From: Datisca glomerata
Taxonomy: Eukaryota > Streptophyta > Magnoliopsida > Cucurbitales > Datiscaceae
Assembly: GCA_003255025.1 (NCBI GenBank)
Contig: QANY01005406.1
Location: 248,001 to 312,000, forward strand
DNA length: 64,000 bases
Direction of reading: 5' to 3'
The position numbers and the translations under genes were made by a program. The notes under the pieces were generated by a model that was not told where the DNA came from, did not search any database, and saw only the letters and a program-made list of their open reading frames with translations. Positions 23,160 to 34,371 of this stretch are shown here, one piece after another (within the stretch, counting starts at the first letter, position 1; each line of letters opens with the position of its first letter).

Positions 23160-23900
23160 TCGGCGAGTCACGATCGTGCTTGTCGCTACGGCCGTAGATC
23201 AACATTATTTTAAGAAAAATGAAAATCTAGAGCAGCTGCGAGCCACGGACAACCGCGAAGCGCGGTCGAAGTCGGCGATGACCAACCCGCGGTGTGGGCG
23301 TCTTGCAGGTCATCAGATCTACACCGTAGAATCCTTTCGCGCCAACCATAGTGGTCGGATTTGAAGCCACGAACAACCCCTCCCATTAACAAAAGGTGGA
23401 AGCTTCTATATGTAAAACGGAACATTTTTGGACCCCCAAAGCATCGATAGAAGGCTTCAGATGATTATTTTTGGTGATTTAGAGCTTTTTGCGGCCGGAA
23501 ACCACCACCGGATGAGGTTGCACGTGCCCACGCGCTGCTGCCGGTGACTGTCATCTTCTCTACCCGCTTTTAGCTTTTCGGGTTGACCTATACCCGTTCC
23601 ATGGCCACGCGGAGCCCAAGAGAGCTCGCTGCAATGGCCCATGGGGAATAGAAGAAGGCCACAGCAGCCCAGCGCGCGCAACCCACGATTGAATGAGTGA
23701 CCCGTTTGAGACCCGCGCCCGAGCTCCACCCATTGGCGACCCGCGGCCTGGAGTTGGGCCAGGGCCATTTACCAGGCCAGCCCACGCGTCCAAGGACTTT
23801 CCTCCATAGCCTTTACACCTTTTGGAGTCAGGCGTCCGCACAAAGGCAGCCCAAGCCTCACTTCCTCATGAAGTTCAACTCCGCCCGACGCTCTTCATAA
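23160..23900. other. GC-rich segment within the nested element, no function recognised
   Basis: This segment is clearly more GC-rich than everything around it. Overlapping frames on the minus strand (23841-23457) and plus strand (23697-23900) stay open, but none resembles gag or a host protein I recognise. It occupies the place where gag would be expected after the left LTR and primer-binding site. Confidence 0.4.
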
Positions 23901-24149
23901 GTGACATTTATTTAATCCATGTCTAGCAAGTTTTTCACAGAATAAAATAATTATTGCGATTCCCAATATCCATAACACAAATCAATGGAAGTTTTATTTA
24001 CACACTATTACTATTATTATTTTTACTTAATATGTTAAATTTGCAAAAGTCTTCCTGATTAAATTACACTTTTGATGTGCTCTCAATGTAAGGAGAACAA
24101 TAAAATTATTTGCATCAATATTATTTAATATCTTAGGTATGAGCGAGCT

Positions 24150-24840
24150 TCAGGATGGGACACGGACCACACAGCTCTGTTCAGGATTATTTCAAAAAAT
24201 TTATTCCCTCAAAACCAAGGATCACATCGATGATCTCTATTAAAATTTTGAGAAAAATAATATAATAAATATTATTTAGCATTTTGGACAAAGTCAAGTT
24301 TAAAGATTCGGACGTAAACCACAAAACTCAGATTTACATTATTTTGGATTTTTATTCTCTCAAAATCAAGAGTCACATTTATGATCCCCATTAAATTTGT
24401 GAGGTACGTTATTTATTTTTTATGCTCAAATTTAGTATTCTTTTCAAGAATATTTTTAAAGCACACTTAACTTGGTATTATATCAAGCATGAAACCATTA
24501 TAAGCAATGAGATCTTAGGACATAATATAAAGTCTCATAATCTCTTAATTATATCACCATGATACCTCAGCACAAGATCTATGGATTGCTTGGGCCCGCT
24601 CGGTAAGGGATAGGAAACTATAAATAGAAACACAGTGTAAATTCCCTAGAAATATACAAGTGAACTTAAAACACTCCCATGAGAGAGCAAACATAATTAT
24701 TAAGGCATGAAAGGTCACGAAATATGTAAACGTGCCCACAAGAAAGCAAACATAATTAGCAAGACCTATGAGGTCATATATTGCACAAACGTTCCCGCGA
24801 GAGAGCAAGCTAATTATCGAGACCTGAGAGGTCCACTACC
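24150..24840 (+). repeat. Internal repeats of the nested element
   Basis: 24152-24250 and 24310-24410 are diverged copies (TTTATTCCCTCAAAACCAAGGA / TTTATTCTCTCAAAATCAAGAG, then ATGATC and CATTAAA). 24640-24830 has three approximate units with GAGAGCAAACATAATTA and GACCTGAGAGGTC-like palindromes. Confidence 0.6.
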
Positions 24841-24925
24841 AAGACTGCTTGGCCAACACGGTAAAGGAAAATATGAAGAACGAAAAGTGGAAGTCTTGTA
24901 TAGGGTTCAATGACCCGAATAAATC

Positions 24926-25440
24926 ATGCCAAAGGATAACTTCCCTATTCCAAAAATTAATCAATTGACGAATGCTACAACGGGGCACGAGATGCTCAAT
25001 CTCATAGATGCCTTCTCCGGATACAATCACATGCATCCATCAGACCCAAAGAAGACGACTTTTGTGATTGAGATGAGGACTTATTGCTACAAAACCATGT
25101 CGTTCGGACTGAAGAACGCATGAAATGCCTATCGGCGTTTAGTCAATAAAATATTCCAATAGTTCATATGGAAGAAAATGGAAGCGTTAGGAGAGTTCGA
25201 CATAAGATATGAACCTCAGACCGCAATCAATGCTCAAGCACTCACTGACTTTGTGGTAGAGATGACCCCACCCCAATAGAAAGATGACTCAAGCCGTATA
25301 GAATATGTCACGTAAGATGACATGGTAGATAGAGGCACGAGGAAAGAACATTTAGACATAGAAAGGGCGCTCAACGTGGATGGCTCTGCAAACGCATGCG
25401 GAAGCAAAGTCGGTTTGATACTTAAAACATCATAAAAGAC
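24926..25440 (+). pseudogene. Ty3/gypsy reverse transcriptase and RNase H fragments
   Basis: 24926-25123 reads MPKDNFPIPKINQLTNATTG, LIDAFSGYNHMHPSD and CYKTMSFGLKNA, the conserved N-terminal half of gypsy RT. After a deletion come RLVNKIFQ (about 25137) and then LGEFDIRYEPQTAINAQALT (about 25190), the linker before RNase H, and NVDGSANACGSKVGLIL (about 25375), the start of RNase H. The polymerase YxDD part is missing. Orientation agrees with the LTRs. Confidence 0.8.
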
Positions 25441-25609
25441 CATAACAGAAAGGGAGATGGTTTCGCATTCAAGACATCAAACAATGAAGCTGAATATGAA
25501 TCTTTGGTCGCATATCAATAGATATTCTCAAGCTGGACACAAGGATGGGGGTAAATCGTAGTAAAATTCTAAAATTGAAGGAAAGATTCAAAGAGTGCTA
25601 TGTAAAGCA

Positions 25610-26260
25610 GCTATCCCGAGCACACGAGATGCTTGGATAAAAGACCTTGATAAAGGCCATGGTCGTCGAGGCATCCCACTACCAAAATTGACTAGGAGAT
25701 AAGACCATGCATTAGGCAAAAGGACCACGAAAGAATCTCGTGGCACCCAAGCACATGGGATGCTTGGATGAAAGATCTCGATAAGGGTCAACATCACCGA
25801 GACCTCCTTTTCACCAAAGATGATTAGGAAAAAGACCCTAAACAGGGCAAAAGGACCACGAAAGTATCTCGTGGCACCCGAGCACATAAGATGATCGAAC
25901 GTAATACCTCAACCTTGGTGACGACCTAACGAGGCCTCCTAATTACCAAGGATGATCCGGAGAAAGACCCTACATAGGGCAAAAGGACCACAGAAGTATC
26001 TCGTGGCACCCAAGGTCAAATAACCTTCGGACGAAAGACCTCACCCAGGGCGACGGCCAAACAAGGCATCCTTATCACATAAGATGATTGGAAAAAGACC
26101 TTACCTAGGGGAAAAGACCACAATAATATTTCGTGGCATGATATGCTGGGACGAAGTACTTTGATAATGATCACAGTTGCCAAGACCTCATAAATTACTT
26201 AAGACAAATAGGAAAAGATACTTTATATAAGGTAAAAGGACCCCTATAATGTTCCATGGT
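25610..26260 (+). repeat. 131-bp tandem array, about five copies
   Basis: The word TGGCAC/TGGCA in TCTCGTGGCACCCAAG recurs at 25741, 25872, 26003 and 26134, a constant 131-bp spacing. Each unit contains GGCAAAAGGACCACGAAAGT and GATGATTAGGAAAAAGACC. It is internal to the nested LTR element. Confidence 0.9.
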
Positions 26261-26670
26261 ACTTGAAGTCAACAGATGACTATGACGGTAACATAGATGA
26301 CTATGCTACTCCAAGTCACACAGATGACTAAGGCACACAAAATCACCCAGATGACTACATTGGATCCAAAGATAAACAGGTGATTATAACACCCAACGTC
26401 ACCCAGATGACTATGGGGCTCGAAGTCACACAAATGATAACGATACCCTCAAGTCACACAAATGGCTAAGTACCCCAAGTCACACAGATGACTAAGTACC
26501 CCTAGTCACACAAATGGCTAAGTACCCTAAGTCACTCAAATTACTATATTACTCTACATAGATGATTAAGGTACCCGAAGTTACCTAGATAACTATGGTA
26601 CCCAAAATGACAATTATGAAAATGACACCCAAGTCACACTGATGACTATGGTATCAAGATTAGCCAAAAT
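26260..26670 (+). repeat. Short tandem array on AGTCACACAGATGACTA
   Basis: About fourteen imperfect units of 26-35 bp built on AAGTCACACAGATGACTA and AGTACCCC. It follows directly on the 131-bp array. Confidence 0.85.
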
Positions 26671-27938
26671 CTCTCAAATGACAAATGATCTTTGTACTAC
26701 ACTGAAGACGACCCTAATGGATCTCACCCTCAAGAATTAGTCAAACACAACTTGAATAAATAAGGAAAAGAATGCTCCAAAATGCCCGCAGACATGTCAG
26801 GACTCAAAGATGCAATGACGAGCTTAACGAGGCGTACTATATTTCAAATCAAGGATGTCAACCACAAGACCAAACACAAACTCATTGCTTAATGGGGTAT
26901 AATTGTTTGATACACTTGGGGCATATAAGCTAAAGATCTTCCATAAGTCCAAAATATTGCCAAACCCATGACATGATGATTGGGGCATCACCCTATAAAT
27001 ACTCAGAAGTCCTTCATTCTCCAAGAAAATAATCGCTCGATCTTCATCAAGGTTAGCTCAAAGGCACTAATTGTATCAAGCTATACCTGAAAATCACTAT
27101 CAATTTTAGACAACTAAAACACTATATGACATAGATAGACAAAAAGACTTAAATATTGAGTTACAAGAAAGAATCAACAACCAAAGCTTCAAAACCTTTG
27201 GTTCCCAACCACGACTTAGTTTCTAAAAATATGACCATGGATGGTAAGAAGAGCCCTCAATAGGAAACCATTTGAGTGTAATAACTCCATCATCCGCCAT
27301 GAGACATGAGATGCCAAAGTAATGTACCAGATACATGGTCAAGTATGGATCGACATAAGAATGCGACACAAGATTTCAGAAATAATGCTACCCTTGAAAA
27401 GATTCTATAACGTCACAATGTCAAGTCAATCTCATAATGAAGCAATCTTGACAGAATGACGTCTTACTACCTTCCCAACAAAGGGATTCAATCTTAACAT
27501 CAGTCCTTACCATACGCTTAGACGAATGTGTAAAAGTTTTGTTGTTATGACCACTGATCCAACTCAAACCGCCGAGTACCAGATGAAAATCATAGGGACT
27601 CGATCCCGATAATTACTCAGAGAAACTCGCACAAACATGAACCACAGAGTTTTAGGTCCTAACACGATCACGTACATCATTACATGAAGAAGTCTAACAT
27701 TAAGCGAGATGACGACATTTTTACTAAGAGTCAATTGACAAATATGAAGAAAGCTCGTCTCAGTCACAAGATGCTATGAGAAGTCATCATGAACCAACAA
27801 TAAATACTAAAATACTTGGACACAAACTCTACTGTTTGACGATCTCAACGCCAATATATGTTTACACTCGATTAAATGCAAAGACAGTCTTGGGTAAAAG
27901 CTCATGGCTCCCTCCACAACATACTTCCCGACTCTATC
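26671..27938 (+). other. Internal sequence of the nested element, coding capacity not recognised
   Basis: No conserved integrase or chromodomain motif was recognised in either strand. It is assigned to the element only by its position between the LTR-like segments. Confidence 0.4.
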
Positions 27939-28608
27939 ACTAGGGAAGAAAGAAATACACAGGTTAAATCTCACTCAATAATATTTCTGAACAATGCCCA
28001 ACACTCGTATTTCTCGAGTAGGGCCCATATTAAGTCCAAACTAAAAACTCCTCCATGATCGAAGTCACCATAATGACCGAGGCACCCTCCACGACTAGAT
28101 CGGATGGACACGACCCCACCTATACTTACACTACTAAGGTCACACGAATGACGATAACTGATATCATTTTTCTGTCATGATAATGTATAATAATCAGTCA
28201 TACAAGAAAATGATAGGTACACATCAAATCTATCAGGAAATCTCAATGGTGTTAAAGAGGATAAGACGATAACCAAAATATCCTGATCAGAGAACATTCT
28301 CCATGAATATCTCCATTCCTCATCAGAATAAGGAAGAAGATACATTAAACCTAGACGTTTGACTGATACAGAAAATTATTATAAACATATGATGATCCCC
28401 ATTTAATGGTACACAATTCTTCATATTGTTAATATTATTTTAAACACTCTACTGACTTGATCGTCGGAGTGCATTAGATGGGGCACCACCCCGGTTCTCT
28501 ACCTACTGCTTTCATTATCGTTCTTGATTTTTATAGACTCCTAAATGAATCTCCAAGAGATGCGCGGTGGCCCCCTTGATAGTCGATGCTGACATATTTT
28601 TTGCATCA
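27939..28608 (+). repeat. Right LTR-like segment of the nested element
   Basis: Homologous to 22300-22994 and ends TTTTTTGCATCA. Homology continues to about 28682 through the primer-binding region (CAGTTTGGCGTCGTATATG, ACGTAGATCTCC), so this copy looks like a 5' LTR plus leader. Confidence 0.75.
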
Positions 28609-28690
28609 CAGTTTGGCGTCGTATATGAGAACGTAGATCTCCCTTTTACAAAATTGATCATAAAATTTTATCCGTCATCATCCATTCTCT

Positions 28691-29590
28691 ATATTTGTTT
28701 TCCCTTTCATCCCCTATTTTTTCTGTCTTCTATGCGGGTTGTACAATGGAGTTCTTCGTGTCCCATGAAACCACAATGGAAACAAAATTTTGGTAAACGC
28801 TCATACTTACACCAAATCCAAACTTTGTTCCCCGGATGCCGTATGAATACTCCTATCATCAATGGATGACAAACGTTGATCTCCACTCTAATACATATAT
28901 ATTTCTTTTGTTAAAAATCATCTCAGATTGATCCTTCTTCAACATCAATAACCTTCCCAAATCTTTGTCCTATAAGCTTGCCAACACTTTTACCTCTGCA
29001 TTTAATTGGAAGCCCATGCAGCTGAATCCAGAATCAGCAGGTTTCAAACTTAATGTTTGACAAGTTCAAGCTCGGACTCCATGGCATAATAAGAACCAAT
29101 TGATCATTTAAGAGCCAAGGGCCATTTTCCAATACAAATACCATGTTGTACTCCTCTTGAAATATTATGTTAAACGCGTTATTTTCAATCTCCAAAAATC
29201 TCACTCCTTCCTCCAAGTTCCAAGCTTTCAATAGGACTTCTCTGAACCCTAACCTGTTAACTTTCCTTGTTGTTAGAACTCTCGCCAGAACACTTAACTT
29301 GCAGGCCTCCAATTCTTTAAAATATGTTTCCTCCGTAATCTCGGTTTCCTCTTCTTCAACTTTGGTAAGAGCCAATTTCTTTGTCATCTCCTCCACTGCC
29401 TCCTCAACCTCTGAACCATATTTATCTCCTGGTTCCATAATGACGACAACGACTAGAGAGATACACACGTAAAAGAATTTAGGTAGAACTCAGGAATAAA
29501 GAGGACTGTGAAAACAAAGTCGTCTCTCGTGAAAGATGCAATGTCTCTCTAGAGAGAAAACGACCTCCACTACGAAAGGAAAGCTTCTTC
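28691..29590 (-). mobile_element. LINE, 5' part (leader and ORF1 start)
   Basis: Other half of the LINE at 17391-22299. It includes ORF1 from 29438 and a leader of about 150 bp (29439-29590). Continuity is supported by order: DUF4283-like domain and zinc knuckle here, basic ORF1 tail and ORF2 across the insertion. Confidence 0.75.
28700..29438 (-). pseudogene. LINE ORF1, DUF4283-like domain and zinc knuckle
   Basis: Starts MEPGDKYGSEVEEAVEEM and runs through LSVLARVLTTRKVNRLGF, EYNMVFVLENGPWLLNDQLV and MPWSP, the standard DUF4283 pattern of plant LINE ORF1 and copy-derived nucleic-acid-binding proteins. Then WIQLHGLPIKCRGKSVGKLI, a broken stretch, and a CCHC knuckle CFHCGFMGHEELHC at about 28780-28740. 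The reading frame is interrupted after 29034. ORF1 proteins coat the element RNA. Confidence 0.8.
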
Positions 29591-29786
29591 CTAATTGAGA
29601 TATTTTTTTTGAAAATTTAAAATTAGTTAACATAGTTGATTTAATATCAAATATAAATACCAAACTTTAGTCTTAGTTAATGGTTAGGGATATTTGGAAA
29701 AGAAAATATTGTTTTCACAATGACATTTTTTGAATTGAAGTGTGGATGTAGATTTCAGTATTCTTCTACATGTAGAGGATTAACAT

Positions 29787-30253
29787 TATAGATGCAAGGG
29801 TTTCACATGGGTGAGGTGCAGGAGTGGTCTAGTCTTATCTCGTGACTGAAACAACACCTGAGAACTTCATGAAGGACGCCGGGAGGTGAAGGGGGAGCAC
29901 TCTAGACACTCAAGGGCGGTGATAAATGCTTGTTATCTCTCTATAAGTGAGAGTTTCTCACTCTAGAAATAGGATTTTCTCTCTCTAAATGTCCAATCTT
30001 CTCAAATGAAGGAGGATTCATCCTTTTATAGGTGAACAAACCCTTGATTAGTTCCAAGCCAGCCAATCAAATCGTGCCACCTAAGTTGCCTTATCATGCT
30101 TAGGTGAGTAAGAAGAGGATTACACATGAGTCAATCGGGTGGTTTCATGTGGGTCTTTTTGTAATGACCATGATCCAGGGAGAACACGCCTAGTCGGTGA
30201 GGCGCGATGACGGTCTTCACCCAACGCCTCCTCTACAAAGGTTCTCTCAAACA
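29787..30253 (-). repeat. 3' LTR of the LARD-like element
   Basis: Matches 33888-34371, e.g. GTCTAGTCTTATCTCGTGAC, GGGGGAGCACTCTAGACACT and AACACGCCTAG. Its outer end reads TATAGATG instead of TGTAGATG. No clear polypurine tract lies just inside it. Confidence 0.8.
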
Positions 30254-30519
30254 AATTCGTTGGGTGTTGTAATTTTGTGAAATTTTGTTGCCATGGGAGT
30301 GTTGGATATGATTTTCAGCCACGGGGGTGTTGGGGTCGGCCATGGAAGCTTTCTGTACCGCCACCAAGAAGTGAGCTTGGTGGCGGTACTGTTGGGCGCA
30401 CGAGGGAGTGAGGAAGCATGGTGGCGGTTTGGTGATGACTACACTCTAGGTGGGAAGCTTGGATGAAAGGAGTGATGCGCGACATGGACTTGAGTGGGAG
30501 TTGTTTGTGTTGGGCGCGG

Positions 30520-30970
30520 TCGTGACGTGCGGAGCACCCTTAATGGGGGAATGGAGTGCAGTGGCGGCTTAGGAGAGCGGGAGCGCATCAGCGGCTTCGA
30601 GGAGCGAGTGTGCAGCACCTGCTTCGGGGAGAGGGATTGCGGCTCCTGCTTGGTGGAGCGGGAGCACATCGGTTTGAGGGAGCGGGAGTGAAGCTCTACT
30701 TGGGGGAGCGGGTGTGCAGTGCCATGAGGATGGGAGTGTAGCTCCTTCTTATGGGTGCGGGAGTGAAGTGACAGGGGGAAGTAGGAGTGCAGCTCCCCTT
30801 GTGACCGGAGTGCAGTGTCTACTTGGGGGAGCGGGATGCATCCTCTTGGTTGCGGTAACGGGAGTGCAGTTGCTGCTTGCGGCGGGAGTGCAACGCCTGC
30901 TTGGGGGAGCGGGGGTGCAGTGACGGCTCGAGCTTAGTGTATTCTTGCTTGCTCTAACCAAGAGCGGGAG
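30520..30970. repeat. G-rich degenerate repeats (GGGGGAGCGGGAGTGCAG)
   Basis: Many irregularly spaced copies of GGAGCGGGAGTGCAGC and TGCTTGGGGGAGCGGG, strongly G-rich on the plus strand. Open frames crossing it are products of the repetition. Confidence 0.75.
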
Positions 30971-31162
30971 TCAAGCAATCTCTAATTTGGACTTCTCTCT
31001 TCAGTGAGTGATTTACTCACTCTTGTACTTAGAATTTTTTTTGAGAATTTTTCCTCCATCAGACATCCCTCCGCAGAACATGCCTCCGCTATAAGGTACA
31101 GGTAACATGCTTCCCCCCTTAGCAAAATACATGGAAAATTTCACTTCCAAGGAGTGGGCGGA

Positions 31163-31570
31163 GCATCTACAACAGAGTGCGCGGGAGCATCCACAACGGA
31201 GTGCGCGGGAGCATCCACAACGGAGTGCGCGGGAGCATCCACAACGGAGTGCGCGAGAGCATCCACAACGGAGTGCACGGGAGCATTCGCCAGCGGTGCG
31301 TGCGAGCATCCACAACGGAGTGCGTGGAAGCATCCGCCAAGAAGTGCGTGGGAGTATCCGCTAGGGAGTGCACCGAAGTATCCACATCGAAATGCGCGGG
31401 GGCATCTGCAAAAGAGTGTCTGGGAGCATCCACCAGGGAGTGCACAGGAGCATCCGTTAGGGAGTGCACAGGAGCATCCGTCAGGAGTGCGCGAGAGCGT
31501 CTACAAAGGAGTGTGCGGGAGCTTCCGCCAAGGAGTGCGTGAAAGCCTACGCCGAGGAACGCATGTATGC
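31163..31570. repeat. 24-bp minisatellite grading into longer variants
   Basis: Near-perfect copies of GTGCGCGGGAGCATCCACAA-CGGA occur in a row from about 31163 to 31290, then diverged 24-36 bp versions (GTGCGTGGGAGTATCCGC) to about 31570. A period divisible by three leaves several overlapping frames open on both strands. Confidence 0.9.
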
Positions 31571-31609
31571 CTCTGCCGAGTAATGAGTGAAAGCCTTCAT
31601 CGAGGAGTG

Positions 31610-32140
31610 CGTGTATGCATCTCACCGAGGAATGCGTATATGCATCTCACCGAGGAGTGCGTATATGCATCTCAGCGAGAACGTCGTTTATTATGGATGT
31701 TCTCAACTAGAGGAGTGAAGATCTATGAGACTCACCAAACATGATGTTTATCATTGGTGTTCTCCAGTAGAGGCGTGAAAGGCTATGCATCTCACCAAGT
31801 ATGACGCTATCATGGGATTTCTCAAGTAGAGGTGTGAAACCCAATGCATCTCACCAAACACGACGTTCATCATGTGTGTTCTCAAGTAGAGGCGTGAAAG
31901 CCTATACGTCTCACCCAACATGACGTCTATCATGGGTGTTCTCAAGTAGATGCGTGAAAGCCTATGCTACTCACCAAGCATGACGTCTATCATGGGTGTT
32001 CTGAAGTAGAGGCGTGAAAGCCTATGCATCTCACCAAGTATGACGTCTATCATGAGCGTTTTCAAATGAAGGCGTTGGAGCCTATGCGTTTGACCAACTG
32101 TGACCTTTATCACGGGTGTTGTCAATTAAAGGCGTCAAAG
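31610..32140. repeat. 60-bp tandem array, about eight copies
   Basis: Units start CTCACCAAGTATGACG and contain TCATGGGTGTTCTCAAGTAG and GGCGTGAAAGCCTATGC. CTCACC occurs at 31791, 31850 and 31910, giving a 59-60 bp spacing. It is internal to the LARD-like element. Confidence 0.88.
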
Positions 32141-32810
32141 GTCGCTCCGTTAAGGATATGGAAAATCCCCTTAAATGTATGAACTTATTGTAACCATAGG
32201 GTCTTATGTCATCAATGAAAGGTATCATGTGTTTCTTGGTACACCCATTTCTGCCATTATACTTTCAAAACTTTGGGGGAAAGTAGTCTGCGGGGTATGG
32301 TCTCAAAGCTATATCAGCCGGGTATGGAGGTTTGAAGTCGACAATGAACTCGTTCAGCGATGCTCTTACTCTCTCATCTTGGGGAACCTTTTGGAGAACT
32401 TTCATGGGTAATGAAATGACCACTTCAACCAAGGACGTTGTATGCGTCTGGGGTGGAGTTAGCTTGATCCATTATAGCAAAAGGTGGAGGTGTTGGTGTA
32501 TCATTAGTTTGTGCGAGGGTCTGAATGTTGGTACGAACATTCTGTTGAACATGGTTCTGGGTGAATGCTTGTGGTTGAAAGCCTAGAACGTAGGATGGTT
32601 GGATGCCATGAGCGAGGTCATTTGCACGCCTATGATGGGAGTTGGTTGTGCTCCCATGACGGAGGCTGGTTGCGCGCCCATGGTGGAGGTAGTCGGTTGC
32701 GCACCCATGATGGAGGTACTCAATTATGCGTCGATCATATGGAGGTTAGTTGCGTGCCTATAGTGTTGGCGCGGGTTGTTGCTCACGTGGGGCATGGAGC
32801 CATGGTGGCG
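32141..32810. other. LARD-like element interior, low-complexity G/T-rich
   Basis: 32600-32760 contains irregular copies of GGTTGCGCGCCCATGGTGG. The rest shows no motif that I recognise. No gene is supported. Confidence 0.4.
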
Positions 32811-32814
32811 GGTT

Positions 32815-33320
32815 GGCATCCACGAGATGAGGGGCCTTCGTTCACGGGAGTGAGCGTGGGCGTGAGCCTGCTTGGTGGCAGCATAGTCTGGGTTGGTAGC
32901 GGAATGGGAGATGCGGGATCGGGCATTCACACGTGGTAGTGAGCTTGGGAGTGAAAGCGGGCGTGAGCCTGCTTGGTGGAAGCATGGTAGATGCGGGATA
33001 GAGCCTTCCAGCACTGGAATGAGTGCAGGCGTGAGCTTACTTGGTGGCAGCATGGGAGATGCGGGATTGGGCCTTCGCACGCGGGAGTGGGCGTGGGAGT
33101 GAGAGTGGGCGTGAGTTTTCTTGGTGGCGGTATGGTAGATGCGGGATAAGGCCTTTGAGCGCGGGAGTGAGTGCAGGAGTTTACTTGGTGGCAGCATGGT
33201 CTTGCTTGGTGACGGCATGAGAGATGCGGGATAGGGCCTTCGCATGCGGGAGTGAGCGTGGGCGTGAGCCTGCTTGGTGGCAGCATTGGAGCTCCTTGAT
33301 GGCGGCATTGGAGGTGTGTG
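32815..33320. repeat. Tandem array on CGGGAGTGAGCGTGGGCGTG
   Basis: About six copies of a 60-75 bp unit holding GGTGGCAGCATGG, AGATGCGGGAT and GCGTGAGCCTGCTTGG. Long minus-strand frames across it (33715-32927 and 33563-32724) are Pro/His-rich repeat translations. Only their first part (ARAIWELQASNVKMMRV) looks like ordinary protein sequence. Confidence 0.8.
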
Positions 33321-33865
33321 GTGCACTTGGGCATGATGGCGGCACTTGGTGTAGGTGTGATGCATGGTTGTGCGACACGCGTGTGTGAAGGGGGCATGGG
33401 GCTTCCAAGGTCGTGCCCCAACGCTGGCTGTGGAGTCTCGGTCGCGTCCTTGTGCACGGGTTGGGTGAGCTTGACTTGGTCGAGCGGAAGCGTGCCCACG
33501 CAAGTGTGATGGAAGGTTACTCTTAGGCGGCGAGTTGGGAAAGCTTGACTTTGGTGACGACATTGTTTGGGTCCAATGACGGGGTGGATGATGTGCTTGG
33601 GGTGTTGTGATGCGGTGGCACTGATGTATGAGTTTAATGTATCAACGACTCTCATCATCTTAACGTTGGAAGCTTGGAGCTCCCAGATAGCTCTGGCTTG
33701 CTCTTGTACCTGCACGAGTGCGCTTAGTTATATCTCGCGTGAAGTGTTCTCCTTTTCTTGTCCACGCTCGTCGTTGAGTATGGGTCAATCTCCTTCCGTG
33801 TGCGACGGAGCTGCTCTACCATTTGCACGTCCGGCCATAGTGGTCATTCGCTAGAGTGACAAACC

Positions 33866-33884
33866 GCTCCCCAGCGGAGTCGCC
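33866..33884 (-). other. Primer-binding site of the LARD-like element
   Basis: Minus-strand TGGCGACTCCGCTGGGGAG, beginning two bases inside the LTR end. This is a common plant LTR-retrotransposon PBS form and fixes the element's orientation. Confidence 0.8.
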
Positions 33885-33887
33885 AAA

Positions 33888-34371
33888 TGTAGATGCAAGG
33901 GTGTCACGCGGGTGAGGTACATGAGTGGTCTAGTCTTAGCTCGTGACCGGAACAACGCCTGAGAACGTCGGGAGGTGAAGGGGGAGCACTCTAGACACTC
34001 AAGGTCGGTGAAAAATGCTTGCTCTCTCTCTCTCTAGAAGTGGGAGTTTCTCACTCTAGAAATTGGAGCTTCTCTCTCTAAACCTCCAATCCTCTCAAAT
34101 GAAGGAGGAGTCCTCCTTTTATAGGTGAACAAAAAGAGGGGGGACCATTGCAACTAATCAAGAGATTAGTTGCAAGCCCGCCAATCAAATCGTGCCACCT
34201 AAGTTGACTGATCATGCTTAGGTGAGTAATAGGAGGATTACACATGAGCCAATCGGGTGACGCCATTTGGGTCTTTGTGTAATGATCATGATCTAGGGAG
34301 AACACGCCTAGCCGGTGAGGCGCGGTGACGGTGTTCACCCAACGCCTCATTTACATTGGTTCTCTCAAACA
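33888..34371 (-). repeat. 5' LTR of the LARD-like element
   Basis: Homologous to 29787-30253. It is flanked on its outer side (34372-34385) by sequence that reads on the minus strand GGGGAGGGGTTT, a polypurine-like tract directly before the LTR start. Confidence 0.82.

Larger units (their letters stand above)
22300..28690 (+). mobile_element. Nested Ty3/gypsy-type LTR retrotransposon inside the LINE
   Basis: Two related LTR-like segments (22300-22994 and about 27939-28608) bracket plus-strand gypsy RT/RNase H remnants and long minisatellite stretches. After each LTR-like segment comes a degenerate primer-binding region (ACAGTTTGGCGTC... on the right, AACAGTTTAACGTC... on the left). The right copy therefore extends past the LTR into about 70 bp of internal sequence (to about 28680), which a simple 3' LTR should not do. 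The LINE reading resumes on both sides. gag, protease and integrase were not recognised. Confidence 0.72.
29787..34371 (-). mobile_element. Non-autonomous LTR retrotransposon (LARD-like), minus strand
   Basis: LTRs at 29787-30253 and 33888-34371 (about 470-484 bp) share most of their sequence. In element orientation they begin TGTTTGAGAGAACC and end CATCTACA. Next to the right LTR, 33866-33884 reads (minus strand) TGGCGACTCCGCTGGGGAG, a classic primer-binding site two bases from the LTR end, so the element runs leftward. The 3.6-kb interior has no recognisable protease, RT, RNase H or integrase and is mainly short tandem repeats. A 20-codon frame starts at 33847 just after the PBS. It is the size of large retrotransposon derivatives (LARDs), which depend on enzymes from other elements. 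Confidence 0.82.

Noticed and set aside
31107..31744. Several overlapping open frames on both strands (REHPQRSA and GASTTECA repeats)
   Set aside because: The 24-bp repeat period is a multiple of three, which keeps many frames open; no start context or family match.
32724..33715. Long minus-strand frames of 262-279 codons, Pro/His/Ser-rich
   Set aside because: They are translations of G-rich tandem repeats inside the LARD-like element. Two overlapping frames are equally open, which argues against either being real.
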